Origin: Ephydatia muelleri
Lineage: Eukaryota > Porifera > Demospongiae > Spongillida > Spongillidae
DNA length: 64,000 nucleotides
Assembly: GCA_013339895.1 (NCBI GenBank)
Contig: JABACO010000021.1
Location: forward strand, 6,511,664-6,575,663
Direction of reading: 5' to 3'
Each line of letters starts with the position of its first letter. The first letter of the stretch is position 1. The notes under the pieces are model-generated. The model saw only the letters and a list, made by a program, of their open reading frames with translations, made no database searches and was not told where the DNA came from. Position numbers and translations under genes: made by a program. This document shows, piece after piece, positions 58,469 through 64,000 of this stretch.

Positions 58469-58894
58469 CTACACCGAGGATTTTTCCAAACTTCTGAGCC
58501 CCACCCAGAGAAAGAATACTCCAAAGGCGGCATCTACAGGGCCGTAGAGGGCGTAGATAGTCGCGGTCAGCGGCGACTCGGAGAAAACATCTGACAACCG
58601 TGATACCCCGTGCTGGTAATACCACAGGATCCAGCTCACGAAGTAGAGCATCTTCACGGCGGTGAAGACGAACAGGAGATGGGGAACGGCCCTGTACGTC
58701 CTGGCGACGGAGGCATACGCAATTCCCCAAAGCAAAATTACGATCAAGCTGAAGTTGGATAATACAGTTGGATAGAGTGAGCACAACAGCGTGTTTGTGA
58801 AGAACTTGGAGAACAGCAGGACACAGACAAAGTTGTAAACGCCTGCCAGCCGAAAGCAGTTCGAGATGGCGGATCCAGAGCAACTGCGCTTCAT
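58469..58894 (-). CDS. Small four-helix membrane protein, family not named
   Basis: Single-exon ORF of 141 codons starting MKRSCSGSAI and ending LRSLEKSSV. Four hydrophobic segments at about residues 16-36, 46-66, 70-94 and 110-135; conserved-looking motif LLWGIAYASVARTYR between helices 2 and 3, and a positively charged loop RTYR. The layout resembles small bacterial and eukaryotic membrane proteins of unknown function that I cannot name with certainty. Codon use is ordinary and the ORF is more GC-rich than its flanks, supporting a real gene. No function proposed. Confidence 0.75.
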   Translation of the reverse strand: MKRSCSGSAISNCFRLAGVYNFVCVLLFSKFFTNTLLCSLYPTVLSNFSLIVILLWGIAYASVARTYRAVPHLLFVFTAVKMLYFVSWILWYYQHGVSRLSDVFSESPLTATIYALYGPVDAAFGVFFLWVGLRSLEKSSV

Positions 58895-59028
58895 ATTTAC
58901 TGTTCGAGCGTTACACTAATACACTGCCGTAATCTGACTTGGTTACGGCTTACACCCTAGTCTCGTACCCAGATGTATAAGTAATGAAATTAATATTTAG
59001 AAGTGCTGTACATGTATTACAATAGACC

Positions 59029-59113
59029 GAACTCCGGACGTGACATCACTCATTAACGTATACTTAACCCAATTCGTGAAATACGTTGATTAGTGATGTC
59101 ACGTCCGGAGTTC
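59029..59113. repeat. Foldback with 22-bp perfect arms
   Basis: GAACTCCGGACGTGACATCA + CT at 59029-59050 and its complement at 59092-59113, with weaker pairing outside (AATAGACC / GGGTCTATT). Confidence 0.85.
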
Positions 59114-59445
59114 TTCTTAAAGGGAAGGGTCTATTTTGTGTACTCTTATTTATTAAATAGCGTGCGCCTTCAAACTGCACTGGTTGTAGAGGTGATCTTT
59201 GATATTGCGTAGTGCTGTTTGTACTACATATAAGATCAATACTATAAGATAAATAAATATACTTGAAGTACACAATTTTACTATAGTGACGTCAAAGTAG
59301 TAAAGCATCCAAAAAGCGAACACCTTTCATCATTTGCTGAACAAAATTCGTTCAGCACCTTGATGTCATCAACTGTATCAGTCAGATGTTTGTGCATATG
59401 CTATTGGGTTTTTTTGCCACTAGGTAAATTAATGACTCTTTATAC

Positions 59446-60256
59446 TTGTACCATATAGATTTATCCAACTACCAGATTTGGTTGCTTGTCTTGGTAACAT
59501 TAATTCGAGCATCATACCGATCTCTTCTGAAGCAACTTGATCTATTGAGAAGCAGAATTCACCAAGACACAGAAGTGAAAGGTGACTTCTTGGATGAAGA
59601 ATGCAATGCCTACATCAAGGATATTGTTTCTTTGCCAGAAAGTGCTAAGCATTTGGAAAGCTTGCCTGAAGATTCATTTGAGCACATCTTTTGGCAGCAG
59701 CAGATTGAGGCAGCATCACAACATAGCTCTCGGCACATGAGATGGCATCCATTGATGATTCGTTTTTGCTTATCACTTAGGCATAAGTTTGTGATTTACT
59801 ATGATATTGATTGTTCATTTAAACTTCAAATTTTCTTCAGGTCTGGTGGGGCTTATGAGTTGTTATGACAACCTGGGCTGCATCAAACTACCATCTCAAA
59901 GGACTCTTCGAGACTACCTCACTATGTTCAGTCATGTGAGGGCTTTTCTGCAGATGTGGATGTGATGCTCAGGAATGCAGTGAATATTGAAAGTTGCCCT
60001 GAGAGAGAAAAGTATGTAGTCATCTTAATTGATGAATGTGCAAGAGGATCTGGTGTTTGATCTTTGGAATGGAAATTTGGTGGGCTTTGCAAACTTGGGA
60101 GAAACCTATAACCATTTGATGCAGCTAGAGTCTGCCCTCACCAATGGCAATACTGCTCCATCCCAAGCTAAGACCATGGTAGTATTTATGATACGAGGTC
60201 TATTCACCAAGTTGCAGTTTCCATATGTATTGGTGCTAAAATTAGTGATTTTAGTA
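59446..60256 (+). pseudogene. P-element-like (THAP9-type) transposase relic
   Basis: Plus-strand protein pieces in the order of P-type transposases: coiled-coil region and LPEDSFEHIFWQQQ, then MRWHPLMIRFCLSLRHK (59735-59790), LPSQRTLRDYLTMFSHV (about 59890-59940 in another frame), REKYVVILIDE (about 60005-60035), EDLVFD and GFANLGETYNH (60045-60115), and MIRGLFTKLQFPY (60185-60230). At least three frame changes, including near 59865 and 60040, and no intact start, so it is inactive. Confidence 0.8.
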
Positions 60257-60871
60257 TAATGGATGCAGCTCGGAAACTATGTGCACACATGCATAAAGGA
60301 TGTCACAAAGGAAGTTTCATCTGCTGTGCAATAAGCTTCACACAGTGTTTTTAAATTTATCATTGCATATCCCTGCTTGATCACTGCTTGAGTGTGTTGT
60401 ATACAAGCACATATATAACCTTCATTATTATATCCGAAATCGCAAACAATTGTGTGATTTTGCTGTGATTTAGATATTTAACACGCTTGCGAAAGACACA
60501 TTTAATTTGTAGGTCACACCATGCAGAACTGAGGCCGCATGCATGCTTTGTGGAATTGGCAATTGGTTTGTGCTAAAGTATTAATAATTCGTTTGTGTAT
60601 GCGGATTGTAAAATAAAGTTAATATTAATTCACAGTGATGTTTATAAGCTTTTACTCAACATATAATTTCATATGATGACTACTTATAGCACGCTGAAAA
60701 ATTAACCAGTCTTGCAACCCAACTTACTGATTCACTTTAATTACACCCAAACTAAATCACAGCTGCACCTGCAATCTGTGGCACTGAACCAATTAGAATT
60801 AAGGACGTTGCTGTGCACAGAAATCTGATAGTGGATTTGACAGGACTTGGTGAGCATAACATCAGTGTTAT

Positions 60872-61105
60872 CTAAACTGTGTGCATCATCCCATTTGCTA
60901 CCTTCATGCACAAGAGATACGATGCCAGTCTCTTGAATACTACAGTTGCAGTGGATCCCATTCCGCCTGTGGTTGAGAAAACTAATGGAGAAAAGGAACC
61001 AAACTCGATTTCCCGAATGTGTTGTTCATATGCACGTTTCTTTTCCAGTTCAGCACGGCGGTAGCACTGTGGTAATGGGACATTGCTTAAAGTATAAAGT
61101 AGCAC
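60872..61105 (-). mobile_element. Fragment of a transposable-element ORF, class uncertain
   Basis: Minus-strand 77-codon reading with AELEKKRAYEQHIREIE and PLVFSTTGGMG, strings that recur in proteins of high-copy invertebrate mobile elements. Too short to place in a class; inside the candidate P-like element. Confidence 0.5.
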
Positions 61106-61146
61106 AAAACATCTATCTCATCATCAGATGAGATAGATGTTTTGTG
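61103..61146. repeat. Perfect 20-bp hairpin
   Basis: CACAAAACATCTATCTCATC, loop ATCA, exact complement. Confidence 0.9.
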
Positions 61147-61349
61147 TTTTAGATGTTCGCCTGAAAGCCTCTGTAGTTCAGGTTCAATGCCAACATTGTT
61201 GCTCACTTCAGTCAGGAGGGTGGCAGGGATATCTCAAAGTTCGAATCTAAATTTAGACGTAAACTTCCGTCGTCAAAAATCAGGGACGCTGGAACAAAAT
61301 TGTCCCAGCGATAAACGCTTACGTCATGGTGGGTCTGGGTACGAGACTA

Positions 61350-63354
61350 ATAACATCCCACGTACACCACCAGTTTTCTAATTGTGATACAATATCTGTC
61401 ACGTTTCCGCGTTAATGGAGATGAATCATATCCTTTCGGCAGCTTTCTGTCTCACCTATTTTATTATCGCGGGTGAATCATTACACTCAACAGGTGAATC
61501 GGAACCGTAGAAAGGATGATTCGTCTGTGGTATTCTTATTTAGCGATCGTCGTATATATTATGAAAAAATTTCTTTTTATTTTATTTTAATCTTTAAAAA
61601 AAAAGAAATAGGACACAAGTAAACACACACAATTACAAAACAGATTGTAACAATACAATGTATAAGACCAATCATGCAGCAAAAACAAGTGTTTTGAGTT
61701 ACTCCGTGCCACTCCAGACTGGCTGCAACTGCCTTCTCTTCAAATATGTATGTTGTGCCGCACTGATGGACGACAGAGTTTGAACAAGAGATGCTGACAG
61801 AAGGAAGGACTGGAAGTATGCTTGTGAGTGGTGCTGTGCCAACTATGAGTGGTTCCAGCTATTGCACAATGCAGCAGCATCCCTCCTCACTTTGAAAGCA
61901 GCTCCTCACACTTGCATCTAAATAACATATGTATAATGAAATGTAGAGATAACCATCAGAAAAACGTACCTAGGTCTGACAGAGTGACATAAAACAGAAT
62001 ACCAGATCTTGTAGTGTGCTGTAGTGAAATACATATTCAATTGTCAGCAATATCTCTGGCAAGACACACTTACCAATGCTGGAGAACTATGCCCAGGCAA
62101 ACTTTGCACTTCAGGACAGCAAGTAAGCGGAATACGCAAGACGATTATCAGTTGGGTATGTCACCGGGTGTAAAAACATTTTGATGCAAGTGGCTGCTAT
62201 ACACAAACATACCATCGGGCGTGAGCTATGCGCCACACAAGATGCGCCATATAAGATGCGCCATTGCCAGCAACTTTGAAGCAACTCAGAAAGGCTTACA
62301 AGAAGTTGCTGCATGTAGCAGTTGCCTTGTATCACCTGGTTGGACTGTAAAGCATCAAAGCATAAATACCACGCGTAATAGCATACATCCGTAAAACATC
62401 GCCTTCTCGTCCTTCCAAATGATAGAACAGGCACGTCTCGATGTACTGCTAATGCTTCAAGGTCGCCTTTCGATTCGTTTTACTTGTTCACTATTTTCTA
62501 ATCATGTCACGCTTATACATCATACATTAGCAAGTACTTACCATCAACATATTCTTTTTGTTTTATACTGACAACATCCACAGTGCCGTATCGATCGTCG
62601 CGCTGCCACGTGTTAGGCCTGTAGTACCTAGGCTTCTATTTATTCATCGACGAAAATGCACTGAGCATATGCTTGATGGCTCAAAGTTTTCAGATGTCTT
62701 TCATACCTCGATTTGAACTTTGCAAGACGAACAAAAGCGTTCCAGTGGCCTTCCATTTTGCACGTGAGCATCAATCGTCACGTGAGCAATGGCGGAACGA
62801 AATCATATGTTTTCGAGAAGGATAAAAAAAATTTTGTGATCGTGGTTTTTATTATTCATATCCGTACTATTAAACACAATAAACACAATCTGAACACCAT
62901 TTTGATAGAGCTCGATGATGTCCTGGCTGTACATGTACAGCCTTAATCGGAGTTAATCCCCCCTCCCTCCTCATGATCAAACGTAACGCTCATTAATATA
63001 GAAGATGGTACGCGCAAAAACAATTCTCCATTCTCTGCCCCGTTCTGCCATCTAATACCATAACTATGCATCACAGGTGATTCCATTATTATTTTACGCG
63101 GGCTGCTTCAGATCGAATATCAACAGCGCCGATGATACGGGAGCGAAAACCATTCACAGATGCTTCGCAAGCATTGTATGAATAATCGCGGTGATTCGGT
63201 CATTATATACGCGGTCTGCTTCAGATCAGATTGCCAAAAATTTCTGAATCTCTCTAAATATCGCCGATTATACGCGAGCGAAAAAATTTCATCCATGCTT
63301 CATAAACGTAGAAAACTGGTCGTGTACAAGTTAACGCATCCATTATAAAGTGCA
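61350..63354. other. Gene-poor stretch upstream of LACTBL1-like gene
   Basis: AT-rich, with a T/A-rich patch at 61560-61610. Short ORFs (62111-62434 minus, 62713-62946 plus) show no domain. The last few hundred bases should contain the promoter of the following gene but no motif can be argued. Confidence 0.5.
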
Positions 63355-63703
63355 ATGCCTTTCAGCCTTGTTATCACGGGAAGTTATGGAGCGATGTTTT
63401 GCAGTCCTCTTATTCTCCTCCTTCTTGCGACTGTGCTCTCGATCCCTGCGGAAGGCAGGCTGTCAGCTGGAAGATGGATGCCGTGGAGGCAACAGCCGAC
63501 AGACGTATACTGCGCCGACTATCCCTTACCGACACTGGATCCCGCCTCGCTCACGGCCAAGATGTCCCCTTTTTTGGATGAGCTTGCCAGCGAAATAAAT
63601 GCTACGCTTCAAGCAAATCGCGATACGGGGGGCGTGGCATTAGGCTTCGTGTACAACCAAACCCTTGTGTGGTTCAAAGGTTTCGGTCTTATCGACAATT
63701 CTG
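63355..63703 (+). CDS. LACTBL1-like beta-lactamase-related protein, first exon (runs off right edge)
   Basis: Exon of 116 codons plus one base ending DNSG at a GTAGGT donor. An N-terminal hydrophobic stretch (residues about 14-32, LILLLLATVLSIP) looks like a signal peptide or anchor; a second in-frame ATG at 63394 sits right before it and could be the true start. The mature part has YCADYPLP, a helix-like DELASEINATL stretch and VYNQTLVWFKGFG, matching the segment before the SxxK motif in LACTBL1-type serine hydrolases. The catalytic SxxK and YxN motifs would lie in later exons, outside the window. Confidence 0.75.
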
Positions 63704-64000
63704 GTAGGTTGTGCTCATTAATGCTGAGTTAAGTTCTCTGTGAGCAAAAATTCTAGATTGTGTCAATAACAACTAATGGTAACAGCCATAATGATGTGAC
63801 GTTTGTAAGTTTCAACTGAAAGGCAATATGTTGGAATACGTTGGTTATAGTATATCTACAGCATATTTGTAGGTTGTATGGGCAACTCATTTCTTTCACA
63901 GGTGAGGTGAGTGGATGGGGTCTGCTTTAATCCGTGTATATTTTGTACTAAACCAATAGATGCATTAATATTGATCTATTAACAGCATAACACTTTATCT
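63704..64000 (+). other. Intron 1 of LACTBL1-like gene
   Basis: Starts with GTAGGT; no further exon recognised before the window ends. Confidence 0.6.

Larger units (their letters stand above)
58957..61349. mobile_element. Candidate 2.4-kb P-like DNA transposon
   Basis: TAGTCTCGTACCCAGA at 58957 and its exact complement ending at 61349 face each other around the P-element-like transposase relic. No matching target duplication is seen at the outer edges, so the boundary call rests on the inverted ends alone. Confidence 0.45.

Noticed and set aside
61103-61146. Hairpin as a microRNA precursor
   Set aside because: Stem of only 20 bp, perfectly paired with a 4-base loop, is unlike animal precursors; kept only as a low-interest structural finding.

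Overview
The window is eukaryotic: genes have introns with GT-AG ends, most introns are 30-250 bp, and the intergenic DNA is dense in microsatellites, minisatellites and DNA transposons. Gene content (USP44/49-type deubiquitinase, ARF-family GTPases, ABHD4/5-type hydrolase, LACTBL1-type beta-lactamase-like protein) is metazoan. Compact introns, mobile-element load and ubiquitous CTCGTACCCAGA foldbacks suggest an early-branching invertebrate, most likely a sponge; that assignment is an inference.

Layout. 110-9090 (minus): a USP44/USP49-like gene, reconstructed here exon by exon from its ATG to the left edge; one intron is filled by two large satellites (487-4030 and 4568-5645). 9877-26109: a cluster of ARF-like small-GTPase genes on both strands, with three structurally intact copies (14962-15917, 21247-22212, 25189-26109), one nearly intact (9877-10850), one damaged (11480-12679) and at least four fragments. 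Every copy that retains switch II has Arg where ARF proteins have the catalytic Gln, and the copies share a C-terminal extension of about 40 residues. The cluster holds an 894-bp hAT-like transposon, segmental duplications and minisatellites. 26538-28916 (plus): an ABHD4/5-like alpha/beta hydrolase in four exons.

30.1-57.4 kb is a mobile-element complex. An ISL2EU-like DNA transposon supplies a YqaJ-nuclease/PHD-finger ORF (about 30.88-32.13 kb) and a DDE transposase (56.18-57.3 kb). Between them sits 22.9 kb of nested, ORF-less inverted-repeat elements of one family (termini GGGWYMGTTTCC, 4-bp AT-rich target duplications): a short element P2 contains long elements U0 and U2 and short element P1; U2 in turn contains U1. 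Within U1 and within U2 the two arms share private variants, so the arms are homogenised.

57.4-64 kb: a 194-bp TG tract, a single-exon four-helix membrane protein (58469-58894, minus), a P-element-like transposase relic (59446-60256) probably inside a 2.4-kb element, a long stretch without a recognised gene, and the first exon of a LACTBL1-like secreted/membrane protein running off the right edge.

Single-base frame breaks recur in otherwise well conserved exons (USP, ABHD, one ARF copy); these may be real or residual assembly errors.
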